A DNA stretch of 64,000 bases from CBDDKZ01 sp965230415 (GTDB lineage Bacteria > Bacteroidota > Bacteroidia > Cytophagales > JAAEPT01), in contig CBDDKZ010000005.1 in the NCBI GenBank assembly GCA_965230415.1, positions 3,100,001 to 3,164,000 of the forward strand. The letters are read 5' to 3'. The notes beneath the pieces were generated by a model. It made no database searches. It was given only the letters and a program-made list of their open reading frames with translations, and had not been told where the DNA came from. Each line of letters starts with the position of its first letter. The first letter of the stretch is position 1. A program made the translations under genes and the position numbers. This document shows, piece after piece, positions 44,943 to 53,869 of the stretch.

Positions 44943-45599
44943 ATGACTATTTTAAATGCAGAGAATATTTCCAGGTCTTTTGGTGATTTGCAGGTACTCA
45001 AAAATGTGAGTATTACTATTGAGTCCAAAGAAATCGTGTCGATAGTAGGTGCTTCCGGAGCTGGTAAAAGTACATTGTTGCATATTTTAGGTACACTTGA
45101 CAGACCAAATTCAGGTAGTATTCAGATCAGCAATAATGCTATCCTGGATTTGAAAAAAAGAGAGCTTGCCGCATTCAGGAATAAAAATCTTGGTTTCGTT
45201 TTTCAGTTTCATAATCTTTTGCCCGAATTTACAGCCTTGGAGAATGTTTGTTTACCCGGATATATTGGGGGTAATACCAGGAACGAAGTGAACGGAAAAG
45301 GAAAAGCGCTCTTGAAACTATTAGGACTGGGAAAACGCATGGAGCATAAACCTGGTGAGTTATCAGGAGGTGAACAGCAGCGGGTGTCCGTGGCCAGGGC
45401 GCTAATTAATCAACCTTCAATAATTTTTGCTGATGAACCAAGTGGCAACTTGGATACAAAGAACGCAGAAGAATTACATCAGCTATTTTTTAAGTTGAGA
45501 GAGGAAACAGGGCAAACCTTTGTGATCGTTACTCATAACAACATACTTGCAGATATGTCGGACAGGAAGTTGGAGATGCGTGATGGTAAAATGGTTTAA
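44943..45599 (+). CDS. LolD-type ABC transporter ATP-binding protein
   Basis: The 218-residue ATPase has Walker A GASGAGKST (36-44), Q loop FVFQFHNLLPEFTALEN, signature LSGGEQQRV (140-148) and Walker B IIFADEPSGNLD (160-171). The sequence after Walker B and the Q-loop wording are typical of the LolD/MacB subfamily, which powers lipoprotein release or related export. No permease gene is next to it, so its membrane partner must be encoded elsewhere. It ends 11 bases from the convergent thioredoxin-like gene. Confidence 0.9.
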   Translation: MTILNAENISRSFGDLQVLKNVSITIESKEIVSIVGASGAGKSTLLHILGTLDRPNSGSIQISNNAILDLKKRELAAFRNKNLGFVFQFHNLLPEFTALENVCLPGYIGGNTRNEVNGKGKALLKLLGLGKRMEHKPGELSGGEQQRVSVARALINQPSIIFADEPSGNLDTKNAEELHQLFFKLREETGQTFVIVTHNNILADMSDRKLEMRDGKMV

Positions 45600-45610
45600 T
45601 TAAATACCGT

Positions 45611-46168
45611 TTATACTTTCCATTTGATATTGCATCCGAGGCTTGGTAACTGGTGCTCGTCCACAGGTCTTCCTGCCAAAATTGAATCTATTGCAGATCG
45701 TAAATCGCTACCTGTAACGGGAATTTCGTTTCCGGGTCTCGAAGCATCAAATTGACCTCTGTATTTACATTTAAGTGCTCCGTCAAAAATATAAAAATCA
45801 GGGGTGCACGCAGCTTCATATGCTCTTGCGACCTCTTGTGTCTCATCGTACAGGTAAGGGAATGTGAAGTCCAATTCCTGAGCAAGTAGTTTCATTTTGT
45901 CAGGACTGTCTTGAGGGTAATTATCAATGTCATTGGAGCTGATTGCGATAAAGGAAACACCTTTTGCTTGGTATTCTTTTACCATACTCATTATTCCATC
46001 ATGCAGATGAATAACAAAAGGGCAGTGATTGCATATAAACATGATTACTGTACACTTGTCAGATTTTAATGTTTCCAATGACAAGGCAGATCCGGAGATA
46101 CTATCCTTCAATTCGAAAGAAGGAGCAACTGTATCCAATGCCAACATATTTGAAGGTGTACGTGCCAT
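45611..46168 (-). CDS. Thioredoxin-like (AhpC/TSA-type fold) protein with CNHC motif
   Basis: The 185-residue protein has a thioredoxin fold beginning APSFELKDSISG and a redox-type motif FICNHCPFV with Cys46 and Cys49. The region SFIAISSNDIDNYP and AYEAACTPDFYIFD with cis-proline are also typical. No signal peptide is present, so it should act in the cytoplasm. Its substrate is unknown; the CNHCPFV variant recurs in a broadly distributed family of uncharacterised thiol-disulfide proteins. Confidence 0.83.
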   Translation of the reverse strand: MARTPSNMLALDTVAPSFELKDSISGSALSLETLKSDKCTVIMFICNHCPFVIHLHDGIMSMVKEYQAKGVSFIAISSNDIDNYPQDSPDKMKLLAQELDFTFPYLYDETQEVARAYEAACTPDFYIFDGALKCKYRGQFDASRPGNEIPVTGSDLRSAIDSILAGRPVDEHQLPSLGCNIKWKV

Positions 46169-46197
46169 AATAATGTTTGCGTGTTTATTATTAGAAC

Positions 46198-46233
46198 AAA
46201 AAAAAGGGATTTCTTTAAGAAATCCCTTTTTTT
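46198..46233 (-). terminator. Bidirectional-looking terminator between two minus-strand genes
   Basis: AAAAAAAGGGATTTCTT and AAGAAATCCCTTTTTTT are perfect inverted repeats around one base. It lies 19 bases beyond the stop of the lipoprotein gene at 46252 and just upstream of the thioredoxin-like start, so it should end transcription of the lipoprotein gene. Confidence 0.85.
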
Positions 46234-46251
46234 ATGGATTTAATAATTTAA

Positions 46252-47004
46252 TTAGTCTTCTCTATCCATTTCGATTACGCTAAGGTTGTCAACTTCAGAT
46301 CCGTTAGTTGTAATTGACATAGCGTCGCTTCTGTAGTCAACCAGGACATCAAAGTTTTGGCGCTCTTCTGTAACAGAGATTTTACCCGTTAATTCTCCTC
46401 TTACTCCTTCAGGAAGGCCTGTTAGAGTGAAATCTCCTGAAGCATCTGTTGTTAATGTGAAAACATTTGGCTCTATACTTTCGTCGTATTCCAATGTGAT
46501 AGATGTTGCTCCTGTTACATCGTCACCATCTTCATCGTTATAGAAGAATTTACCTGAAATGGAACCATTCAAACGAGGCATTACTTGCTGAACGCGACCA
46601 AAGAATTCGTGCTGACTATCATTACCGAAATCATTATTGATTTGGCTGTTAGTTAACTCATCGATATCAACAGGGAAGTTAACAGAAGCATGTCCTTCTG
46701 CCTTGATGTAAACAGAAACTTGACCTTCATCAAGGTTGCTGAAAGTTGCGATTCCATCAGGACCAACTGTGATCGTAGATTCATCGCCGTGCTGGTTAAC
46801 AGTAACTTCAGCACTTTCTAATCCTGATACTTTAGCAGCAGTTTCAGAAGAAGAAAGTACATGTACTGAAAGGGTGTAGGTAGTAGTACCGTCAGGTACG
46901 TTATTTTCTTGTACAACTGGTTCTACAGTGTCCTCGCTGTCACAAGAAGTAAAAAGAACAGAAGTCGCCATAAGGGCGATCATTGCAAAATTTGAAAATT
47001 TCAT
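46252..47004 (-). CDS. Hypothetical lipoprotein with carboxypeptidase-regulatory/SdrD-like beta domains
   Basis: The 250-residue acidic protein has a lipobox LFTSC (Cys21) and then two beta domains. The first (about 42-125) resembles a carboxypeptidase-regulatory module with SGLESAEVTVNQHGDES. The second (about 140-215) resembles an SdrD B-like module with GSISGKFFYNDEDGDDVTGA and TLTGLPEGVRG. It should be anchored at the outer membrane or surface. No enzymatic motif is seen. It is a single-gene unit with a strong terminator. Confidence 0.75.
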   Translation of the reverse strand: MKFSNFAMIALMATSVLFTSCDSEDTVEPVVQENNVPDGTTTYTLSVHVLSSSETAAKVSGLESAEVTVNQHGDESTITVGPDGIATFSNLDEGQVSVYIKAEGHASVNFPVDIDELTNSQINNDFGNDSQHEFFGRVQQVMPRLNGSISGKFFYNDEDGDDVTGATSITLEYDESIEPNVFTLTTDASGDFTLTGLPEGVRGELTGKISVTEERQNFDVLVDYRSDAMSITTNGSEVDNLSVIEMDRED

Positions 47005-47112
47005 AAAATTACTGGTTTATCAGTTAGTAATAAACAAAGATTAATAATGCGACGAAACTAGTAGTACAAAATGTAAATTCCAAGGAAATAAAGTAACATT
47101 TGATGAAAATCA

Positions 47113-47766
47113 TCAAAAACGGCCTATTTTCATCGTAAAATTGTACGACCAGGTATTCTTTAATGCGTCATCAAGCAACTGTGAGCGTAATTTATCATGA
47201 TAAGAATACGTTGCGCCAACACCTAATCTCAGGAATTTGGTGAGGTTAAATTCGAGGTTTACACCGGGTTCTACAATAAAGAAAGCTTCTGAAATAAGTA
47301 CATCATTGTTATCATAATCGTCATCTCCAAAGACATGATCATTGTCAACAATTGCTGCTCCACCGACGCCAATTAGAACGGGGAACGAAACGTGTATGGG
47401 CATTCGAGAACCTATTGTTGGTTCAACATATACTCCGCCATAACCCATTTCGAGTGTATAGTCATTGTTGAGGTTGTCAAAATATACCGGGGTGGTAAGG
47501 CCGTAACCGCCGATACCAAAGGACATATTGTGGTTGATGACGAAACCACCGCGTCCTCCGACGAGAAGTGCTTCCTGGCCGTTAATGTCGGCAACGCTTA
47601 ACATAAAGGCTCCAAAGCCACCTGTGGATTTATGGCCATTACCGAATATAGTTTTTATCTGGTAATCATCAGTTGTAGTTGAATTGGAGACCTCTGTGCT
47701 GTCTTGTGCAATTGATATGCTTTGTAAGCAGCTCAACAAAGTGAGTAGTAACAGTAACTTTTTCAT
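47113..47766 (-). CDS. Probable outer-membrane beta-barrel protein
   Basis: The 217-residue protein has a signal peptide (about 1-20, SIAQ) and a mature sequence of alternating hydrophobic, glycine-rich strands (GGFGAFMLSV, GGRGGFVINHNMSFGIGGYG, LGVGATYSY) ending in aromatic residues (NFTMKIGRF), the usual signal for barrel assembly. The function is unknown. It lies 22 bases upstream of nothing on its own strand except a non-coding 108-base gap, and the next minus-strand gene starts at 48343 and ends at 47789. Confidence 0.7.
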   Translation of the reverse strand: MKKLLLLLTLLSCLQSISIAQDSTEVSNSTTTDDYQIKTIFGNGHKSTGGFGAFMLSVADINGQEALLVGGRGGFVINHNMSFGIGGYGLTTPVYFDNLNNDYTLEMGYGGVYVEPTIGSRMPIHVSFPVLIGVGGAAIVDNDHVFGDDDYDNNDVLISEAFFIVEPGVNLEFNLTKFLRLGVGATYSYHDKLRSQLLDDALKNTWSYNFTMKIGRF

Positions 47767-47788
47767 AATGATAGCAATTGTTGTTAAA

Positions 47789-48343
47789 TTATTTTTTGAA
47801 AGTGTATTTTATCGATAGAGCGATGTTTCCAAAGTCGTTGTTAAATTTTCGTCTGTTAAAGAATTCAATGCTTGGTTTGTATTCAATGCCTGCAGTAAGG
47901 GGTAATGAAACGAAGCGGTATTCGAGTCCAAGTATCACATCCATTCCAAGGGACAGGTAAGCTCTTTTGGGAATGTCTTTCGTTTCCGTAATAATATGCC
48001 CTTTATCTGTTGTGATCGTATCAACTAAGAGGCAATTTTCGCAAGCATAACCTCTATTGTATCCGATGTGAGGACCAAAGCCATAGAACCAGTGAAATCC
48101 ATTCGTGCGATTTTCCAGGGCATTGCTGTGCATTTCATATAATCCCGTCCATTGCATGCCGTCGTTACGAAACGACCAAATCAGTTCCATGGCGTTGTTT
48201 TCCATTACGAACCCTTTAAAAGTTAAAGCAGGGCTACTTAGCGTTCTGATTCCTCCTGCCATAATATAATCCTGAGATTTAGCAGCTTGACAGCATGTTA
48301 TTAGGGCAACGATTAAAATAAGTTTATTATAAAGTGAGTTCAT
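47789..48343 (-). CDS. Hypothetical exported, possibly outer-membrane protein
   Basis: The 184-residue protein has a signal peptide (about 1-24, AKSQ) and a beta-rich mature part with WFYGFGPHIGYNRGYACENC and LSLGMDVILGLEYRF, ending SIKYTFKK with a terminal aromatic-basic pattern typical of small barrels. It lies 22 bases before the next gene on the strand, which is also barrel-like, so the two probably form an operon. I do not recognise the family. Confidence 0.65.
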   Translation of the reverse strand: MNSLYNKLILIVALITCCQAAKSQDYIMAGGIRTLSSPALTFKGFVMENNAMELIWSFRNDGMQWTGLYEMHSNALENRTNGFHWFYGFGPHIGYNRGYACENCLLVDTITTDKGHIITETKDIPKRAYLSLGMDVILGLEYRFVSLPLTAGIEYKPSIEFFNRRKFNNDFGNIALSIKYTFKK

Positions 48344-48477
48344 TTTAGTTGAATTTATCTTTATGTTTAGACAGTATCTCTCCTTTCAGAGTCAGAAAAG
48401 AGTTCTTTTCTCTGCTTTCATAAGTAAGACACGTGGTGAGAAGAATACCCTATGTCTCTTATTAAAATTTTTGCTAC

Positions 48478-49575
48478 TTAATTTCTGGAGAGGGTCAGAC
48501 TGCAGTTTTGCGCATCTATTTCTACTATTCGGCCGGCAGGGTTCGGACCAATTTTTCCTTCTGTTAGCAGGAGTTTTTTATCATCCAGTGTTTTAGTTGC
48601 TAAACTTGAATAAACAGCTGGTGCTTCGAAATCAACATCTTTGTGTTGTAGCGAAAACTGATGGTCACTGTTGTTGTCAATATTCAATTCAATATCGGTA
48701 AACTGAGAGGTTATTTTAATAGACTTGAAAGAATGTGCTATTTCTTCAACCTCTATAGTACCTACATGTTTTGAATTGATATTTAATTCGTCATTAAGTT
48801 TTTCTATAACAATTTCGGGAAGAGCACATTTACCTACCAGTTTGTTTATGGATTCGATTTCTATATCGTCTTTTTTGGAATTTATTTTCAGGTAATTTAC
48901 TTCTTCAATAGCTATTGATGAGAACTTGCTTTCTATTTTTAATTTTTTGGCTTGCTCTATTCGGCACTTGTCTACATGATTTAGTGATAATGTAGCCTCT
49001 TTTGCCCTTTTGATGTTACATTGACCATAAGCGTTTTCAATCTCAACGTCGTCGAAGAAGGACGAAGCCCTTATATTTCCATGTTCAACCTTAATAAAGG
49101 TCTTGTTATAGCGGTCATTTATGAAAACGTCACCAAATTTGTTTGAGACCTTCAGTTCGGTATCCCTGGGCAAAAAGACTTTATAATTAATGGTGATGTC
49201 ATTGCCCGAGGCTGAACTAAACGCCTTTCGGATATTTTCAATATCCTGATGTATGCCGGTGGTAGGTCCTAATTTCGTGCTGGCACTGATATAATTGCCT
49301 CCACTGGTGAAGTCGAAATCTACTGAGGCCACCAGTTTGGCTAATTTTTCCTCTGTCTTGGAAAGCGCCGAAAATGATACAACAATCTTAACAGAATCTG
49401 TACTTGAATTTTCTATCTGTATTTTACCATGTCTATTGTTGATTTCTACTATATGTTGGTCGGTACAATAAAAGGACTTAACAATTTTTTCGTTATGACT
49501 AACTTGTGCATAAGTTGCATTCATGCATAGAATAGTCAGTATTATTGCGGATAATATATACTTATAAGTGATCAT
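48478..49575 (-). CDS. Exported DUF4097-like beta-helical protein
   Basis: The 365-residue protein has a signal peptide (about 1-23, TYAQ) and then a regular beta-rich sequence with repeated short strands (VEINNRHGKIQIEN, LKVSNKFGDVFIND, IKVEHGNIRAS, VEIENAYGQCNIKRA), which resembles DUF4097/adhesin-type right-handed beta-helix domains. Its ATG overlaps the TGA of the anti-sigma-like gene (ATGA). It is the third gene of a sigma/anti-sigma operon and so could be a sensed or regulated envelope component, which is inference. Confidence 0.75.
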   Translation of the reverse strand: MITYKYILSAIILTILCMNATYAQVSHNEKIVKSFYCTDQHIVEINNRHGKIQIENSSTDSVKIVVSFSALSKTEEKLAKLVASVDFDFTSGGNYISASTKLGPTTGIHQDIENIRKAFSSASGNDITINYKVFLPRDTELKVSNKFGDVFINDRYNKTFIKVEHGNIRASSFFDDVEIENAYGQCNIKRAKEATLSLNHVDKCRIEQAKKLKIESKFSSIAIEEVNYLKINSKKDDIEIESINKLVGKCALPEIVIEKLNDELNINSKHVGTIEVEEIAHSFKSIKITSQFTDIELNIDNNSDHQFSLQHKDVDFEAPAVYSSLATKTLDDKKLLLTEGKIGPNPAGRIVEIDAQNCSLTLSRN

Positions 49576-50216
49576 GCTTCTACGGGATTATTAGACGTTA
49601 CTGGTTGATAATTGGTGTCTTTTATGTTGAAAGACGGCGATTCTTCTTCCGGTTGAATGGATTCCAGAACCTCTTCAAGTATTTGTAGTCGTATTTGATA
49701 GTTTTCGATCATAGCCTCAATGATTTCCTCATTGGCCACACCGGTGCTTAGCTCTTCTTTTAGTTCAGCAAATTCCTGATCCAGGTCATTGAGGTCGGCG
49801 GTGAGCTCTTCTTCCAGCCCGGGGTAAGAACGGGCATATTTCCTGAGCTGAACTAATTGAGTATGAATTTTGGCATCATAAAATGCTTCTGCTTCTTTGA
49901 GCTCAGGTATGATGGCTTCGGAAGTAATCGTACGCTCTTCGTTATTAGATTGCTCATTTGCGGCCACAGTAGCGGTGTTATCTTCATCAAAGTATTCATA
50001 TATAAATATAGATCCCAGTGATATTAAAATTGCCGCAGCAGCGTTAATGAGAAACTTGTATTTTTGATGTAACGGTATAACAGGAGTATGATCACTTTCG
50101 GAGTTCCGGGAGTTTAATTCGAGATTAATTCGTTCCCAAACATGCACCGATAATTCGTTGTCGTCAAAACTAGCCCTGTTCTTAATAATAAATTCTTCTA
50201 ATTTGTCTTTAGGCAT
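49572..50216 (-). CDS. Probable membrane-anchored anti-sigma factor
   Basis: The 214-residue protein has a short cytoplasmic N-terminus (1-50), one membrane helix (about 55-74) and an acidic, helical periplasmic part (80-214) with a likely coiled coil. The layout and position, overlapping the end of an ECF sigma gene by eight bases, are those of anti-sigma factors. I see no zinc-binding HxxxCxxC motif, and the N-terminal WERINLEL segment is typical of the class in Bacteroidota. Assignment rests mainly on context. Confidence 0.72.
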   Translation of the reverse strand: MPKDKLEEFIIKNRASFDDNELSVHVWERINLELNSRNSESDHTPVIPLHQKYKFLINAAAAILISLGSIFIYEYFDEDNTATVAANEQSNNEERTITSEAIIPELKEAEAFYDAKIHTQLVQLRKYARSYPGLEEELTADLNDLDQEFAELKEELSTGVANEEIIEAMIENYQIRLQILEEVLESIQPEEESPSFNIKDTNYQPVTSNNPVEA

Positions 50217-50745
50217 GGCTTAATTCTTTTAAAGTTTCTTGAATCTTCTTTTTAGCACGATGATATTGAGATTTACTCGTGGACTCTGAGATATTTAAGA
50301 CGTCGGCTATTTCGCTATGATCATAACCTTCAAGAAGGTACAGAGTGAAAATCACTCTGTATCCTTCGGGCAACCGAGTAATGGCCTTTTTAACCAACTC
50401 TAGCTTTAAATGTTCGTCCTCATAGTCAATAGTTTCATCTGTTTGCTCTTTATGATTAATATCTGTATTGTAATCAAAGTCTATTTTTCTCTTCTTGAGA
50501 TGGTTGATGCATAGATTAATCATTATGCGTTTAAGCCACGCTCCGAATGAAGATTCATAGCGGAATGATTCCAATCGTTGAAAAGCGTAGACAAAGCCGT
50601 CCTGCAATAGGTCTTCTGCTTCTTCAGGATTCTTAACCATGCGAAAACAAATATTATACATGGCTTTCGCATAATTTTTATATAACAGGTACTGAGCCTG
50701 CCTATCTCCTTCCTTACACCGCTCTACCAAATCGCGGTGAATCAT
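50209..50745 (-). CDS. ECF-type RNA polymerase sigma factor
   Basis: The 178-residue protein has region 2 (about 20-85) with NPEEAEDLLQDGFVYAFQ and FGAWLKRIMINLCINHLKK, and region 4 (about 120-172) with LPEGYRVIFTLYLLEGYDHSEIADVL and STSKSQYHRAKKK. ECF sigma factors direct transcription of envelope or stress genes and are held by a cognate anti-sigma factor, encoded directly downstream with overlapping ends. A TTG at 50763 is in frame, but ATG 50745 (MIHRDLVERC) is the better start. Confidence 0.93.
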   Translation of the reverse strand: MIHRDLVERCKEGDRQAQYLLYKNYAKAMYNICFRMVKNPEEAEDLLQDGFVYAFQRLESFRYESSFGAWLKRIMINLCINHLKKRKIDFDYNTDINHKEQTDETIDYEDEHLKLELVKKAITRLPEGYRVIFTLYLLEGYDHSEIADVLNISESTSKSQYHRAKKKIQETLKELSHA

Positions 50746-50827
50746 GTGATACTCGGTTGCCAATTTGAGTTCTTTTTCTTTTAATGACAGTGGGAAAAAT
50801 AAATGGTTGCAACTGGCGTTGCTTTAT

Positions 50828-51385
50828 TTAGTATTTTTTTTGAGCGTTGTAGTTATAAGTGCTTAGACCGATCACATAAAAAGCGATCAGGACAAAATTA
50901 ATACTTAAACCAATAACAAAAGAATGGCCGGTAGAAAACTCTTTACCTTTAAACAATGCATATAAACTCGCTAACAAACTCAATGCAAATGTACTGAACA
51001 TGGCATACCGGAAAATATTGATGAAACGATTAAGCTTTTTTTGATAGTTGCAAAAATTCGGATCTTTTCGAATAGGTTGTGACTTCTTTTTCCGCATTTC
51101 GTGCATCCAGTCTCTATATTTCAAGGGATCGGTAGGCACATGGTAATACTCGAATTTATGGGCAGATGTGTTATTTTGTGCTTCTATGCTTGATTTTAAT
51201 AGTTCAGGATTGTGTTGAATCAGGTAATTGTAGGCCTGGTTGAGTTCTAAAAAAAGCTTTTGACTATTGGGGTCGGTATTTAAGTCGGGGTGCCACACTT
51301 TAGCAAGTTTTCTATATGCTTTCTTTATTTCCTGATGACTGGCGCCTACATTAAGGCCCATGAGGTTGTAGTAGCGGTGAATCAT
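50828..51385 (-). CDS. J-domain membrane protein
   Basis: The 185-residue protein has an N-terminal J domain (about 3-65) with the HPD motif in WHPDLNTDP, a linker, and two C-terminal membrane helices (about 112-135 and 143-167). J domains stimulate DnaK ATPase; with the membrane anchor this protein may recruit DnaK to the inner membrane. ATG 51385 is chosen over TTG 51391. It has no DnaJ zinc-finger or substrate-binding domain, so it is not DnaJ itself. Confidence 0.88.
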   Translation of the reverse strand: MIHRYYNLMGLNVGASHQEIKKAYRKLAKVWHPDLNTDPNSQKLFLELNQAYNYLIQHNPELLKSSIEAQNNTSAHKFEYYHVPTDPLKYRDWMHEMRKKKSQPIRKDPNFCNYQKKLNRFINIFRYAMFSTFALSLLASLYALFKGKEFSTGHSFVIGLSINFVLIAFYVIGLSTYNYNAQKKY

Positions 51386-51642
51386 AGACAAGTGTTTTTA
51401 ACTATCAATAATATAATGAAAATTAAAAGAATAGTTACAAATGCCTTTTTGCTAAGTTAAAATCTTGTTAAAATTCTGTTTCGGACGTTTATTTCATTGC
51501 GGAATTTATAAATTGCAAGCAGCTTTTTAAGAGATTAGAATTTTTTTTTAAAAAAATGATCAATCGGTAAACCAAAATATTTTAAAGCTTGTTTAAACAA
51601 ATATTAATGAAAAACTTATTTGAAAACCTAAATTTACGAACC

Positions 51643-52290
51643 ATGAAAATGAAGTATTTATTACTAGGACTTGTCTCAAGTGCAATTATGGCATCTTGTG
51701 GTGGTGAAAAGCCAGCTGAAGATACTGCAGATGCAGCTACAACGGAGGAAACTACAGAAACTACTGCTAGCGAAGAAGCAAAAACTTATAATGTTAATGC
51801 GGAGTCCTCGAAAGTGGAATGGAAGGGATCGGCGATGGCTGGAGCTTATGCTCATACAGGTACGCTTAACCTTAAAAGTGGAAGTCTTATGCTTAGTGGT
51901 GAATCTATAACGGGAGGATCTTTTGAGGTAGATTTAACTTCTATGGCTGCAACAGATGAAAATTATACAGAAGAGAAAAAACCTGAAATGTTAATTGGGC
52001 ACTTGTCATCTCCAGACTTTTTTGATGTACCAAATTTTCCTACGGCGAAGTTTACAATTAAAAGTGTAGCAGGTAATGAAGTTACCGGTGATTTGGAAAT
52101 AAGAGGAAAAGTGAACGAGGAAAAAGTAACTATTTCTAATGTAATGGTAGAAGAAGGTATGGTGTCTGCTGAAGGCTCGCTTACGTTCGATCGCCAAAAG
52201 TATGATGTTGCTTATCAAAGTGATGCAAAAGACTTTGTGATAAGTGATGATATTGAACTAAGTATTGCTATCAGTGCCGCTGCTGAATAG
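51643..52290 (+). CDS. YceI family lipoprotein
   Basis: The 215-residue protein has a lipobox IMASC (Cys17), a threonine/glutamate-rich linker and a YceI-type beta-barrel domain (about 45-215) with SSKVEWKGSAMAGAYAHTGTL, GGSFEVDLTSM, HLSSPDFFDVPNFPTAKF and VSAEGSLTFDRQKY. YceI domains bind polyisoprenoid-like lipids. A frame from TTG 51589 was rejected because ATG 51643 begins the lipoprotein signal. A terminator follows. Confidence 0.92.
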   Translation: MKMKYLLLGLVSSAIMASCGGEKPAEDTADAATTEETTETTASEEAKTYNVNAESSKVEWKGSAMAGAYAHTGTLNLKSGSLMLSGESITGGSFEVDLTSMAATDENYTEEKKPEMLIGHLSSPDFFDVPNFPTAKFTIKSVAGNEVTGDLEIRGKVNEEKVTISNVMVEEGMVSAEGSLTFDRQKYDVAYQSDAKDFVISDDIELSIAISAAAE

Positions 52291-52312
52291 TGAGTTCTTA
52301 TAGTTCAACAAC

Positions 52313-52351
52313 CACAAAGGCTGCATTTCAGGTGCAGCCTTTTGTGTTTTT
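52313..52351 (+). terminator. Terminator after the YceI gene
   Basis: The stem CACAAAGGCTGCA / TGCAGCCTTTTGTG (one extra T) encloses a seven-base loop, 22 bases after the stop, and is followed by TTTTT. Confidence 0.87.
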
Positions 52352-52384
52352 CTAATGAATATTATTATAAAGTAGTCTTGTCGC

Positions 52385-53866
52385 TTATTCACTAACCTTT
52401 TCGGGAAGGTGTTCATCGCGTAATAAATCTTTTACAGTTTTTACAGGGTTAAAAGTAATTACAGGAACTTCTACAAAAAGCGTAATCCAATTGGCCATAG
52501 CACCATTCCATAGCCCTGGCAATTCTTGTGCCTTAAGTGTTTTTCCATCCTTCGATTTGTTAGAAATAAACCCCGTGGATGGGTCTGTATATTGTAGCAA
52601 ATCAAATTTTTCTCCTTTATAATTTTTTGTGGCACAAATTAGATCTACTGGATTGAAATGTGTAGCATGTTTTACAATAGCGGCCTGCTCTTCGTTATTC
52701 AGGTCAATTTGAGATGTCTCTACAACCTGAAGGGAGCAGTTACCATTTTGATCTTTTATCCAAAAGGGTCCACCACCGGGTTCTCCTTCATTTTTAACCA
52801 TTCCACAAATGCGTATGGGTCTGTTTAGCAAAAGTTGATAATGTTTCACCGGATCATGACCTGTTTCGGGTTCCACTATGCCTATAGAAGAGGCAAAGGC
52901 TTTTAGTTCGTTTAACTCTTCATCATTGATACCTTTATCCAGTTCGCCCAGGTAATAGAATACTTGTCGTTGAACTACCGTTAGATAGCCTGCCAGCGCT
53001 TTTTTATACAAATAAGTTGTACCTTTCAATCGATCAGGAACAACATTGTCAATATTTTTGATGAAGACTATGTCTGCATTCAGATCATTCAGGTTGCTAA
53101 TTAATGCGCCATGGCCGGCTGGTCTGAACAAGATGCGCTCGTCCGGGTTTCTGAATGGTTCATTATGTTCGTCAACTGCCACGGTGTCTGTTGCTTTGGA
53201 CTGTGTGGAATAACTAATATTATAGTTAACACCGAATAAACTTTCGTAAAACGGTATGACACTATTAATGTGTTCGCTTATCGCTTCCTGATGACTTGGA
53301 GATACCGTAAAGTGAATCAAAACGTTTCCGTTGTCGTCTTGCGAATAATGAGCCCCTTCAACTAAATGTTCTTCAAAAGCAGTTCGACTTTGGTCAGCAT
53401 ACTGATGAAATTTTATCAAACCTTTAGGTAAATTCCCATAATTTAATCCTTTTTCGGTAAGAATGAGTTCCGCAATTAATGCTGGGTCTTCATGTTCATT
53501 TTCTAAAAGTTGGTTGATGTCATCGGAGAAGGCGAATTGAGTGAAATTTGTCACCAGTTCGTACATAGGTGAATCCTTCGAAGGATCTTTCAAAAAATTG
53601 AAAAGTTCTTTGAACATGCGACTTGCCGCACCGGAGGCCGGTACAAATTTTAAAACATGGTGCTTCTTCGCATATTGTTCGAACATTGCTTCAAAATCTT
53701 CCAGTTCATCTTCTGTTAACGAAACGATACCGTCGTCAACAGTTGCAGCTCTAAGCAATGAAACAAATGGAAATCCATTTACAAAATTTTGAATTTGTTG
53801 TTCTACAATTTCCGGCGAAATACCGATCTCACTAAATTGTATAAGGTCTTTTTCGGTGAAGCTCAT
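52385..53866 (-). CDS. DUF4301 family protein
   Basis: The 493-residue protein matches the DUF4301 family by sequence: FVPASGAASRMFKELF near 83, GLIKFHQYAD near 155, ILFRPAGHGALISNLNDL near 245, VFIKNIDNVVPDR near 272 and RICGMVKNEGEPGGGPFW near 375. The motifs look like a nucleotide-sugar or nucleotidyltransferase-like fold, but no reaction is established. The gene starts three bases after the amidase gene ends, the last of a tight operon TPR-CHAT, amidase, DUF4301. No signal peptide is seen, so it should be cytoplasmic. Confidence 0.85.
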   Translation of the reverse strand: MSFTEKDLIQFSEIGISPEIVEQQIQNFVNGFPFVSLLRAATVDDGIVSLTEDELEDFEAMFEQYAKKHHVLKFVPASGAASRMFKELFNFLKDPSKDSPMYELVTNFTQFAFSDDINQLLENEHEDPALIAELILTEKGLNYGNLPKGLIKFHQYADQSRTAFEEHLVEGAHYSQDDNGNVLIHFTVSPSHQEAISEHINSVIPFYESLFGVNYNISYSTQSKATDTVAVDEHNEPFRNPDERILFRPAGHGALISNLNDLNADIVFIKNIDNVVPDRLKGTTYLYKKALAGYLTVVQRQVFYYLGELDKGINDEELNELKAFASSIGIVEPETGHDPVKHYQLLLNRPIRICGMVKNEGEPGGGPFWIKDQNGNCSLQVVETSQIDLNNEEQAAIVKHATHFNPVDLICATKNYKGEKFDLLQYTDPSTGFISNKSKDGKTLKAQELPGLWNGAMANWITLFVEVPVITFNPVKTVKDLLRDEHLPEKVSE

Positions 53867-53869
53867 GTA

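Noticed and set aside
47005..47112. Possible small gene or RNA in this intergenic stretch
   Set aside because: No open frame, hairpin or promoter with both boxes is visible.
48363..48596. Plus-strand frame in the gap before the DUF4097-like gene
   Set aside because: Half of it is antisense to a real gene; no promoter or family features are seen.
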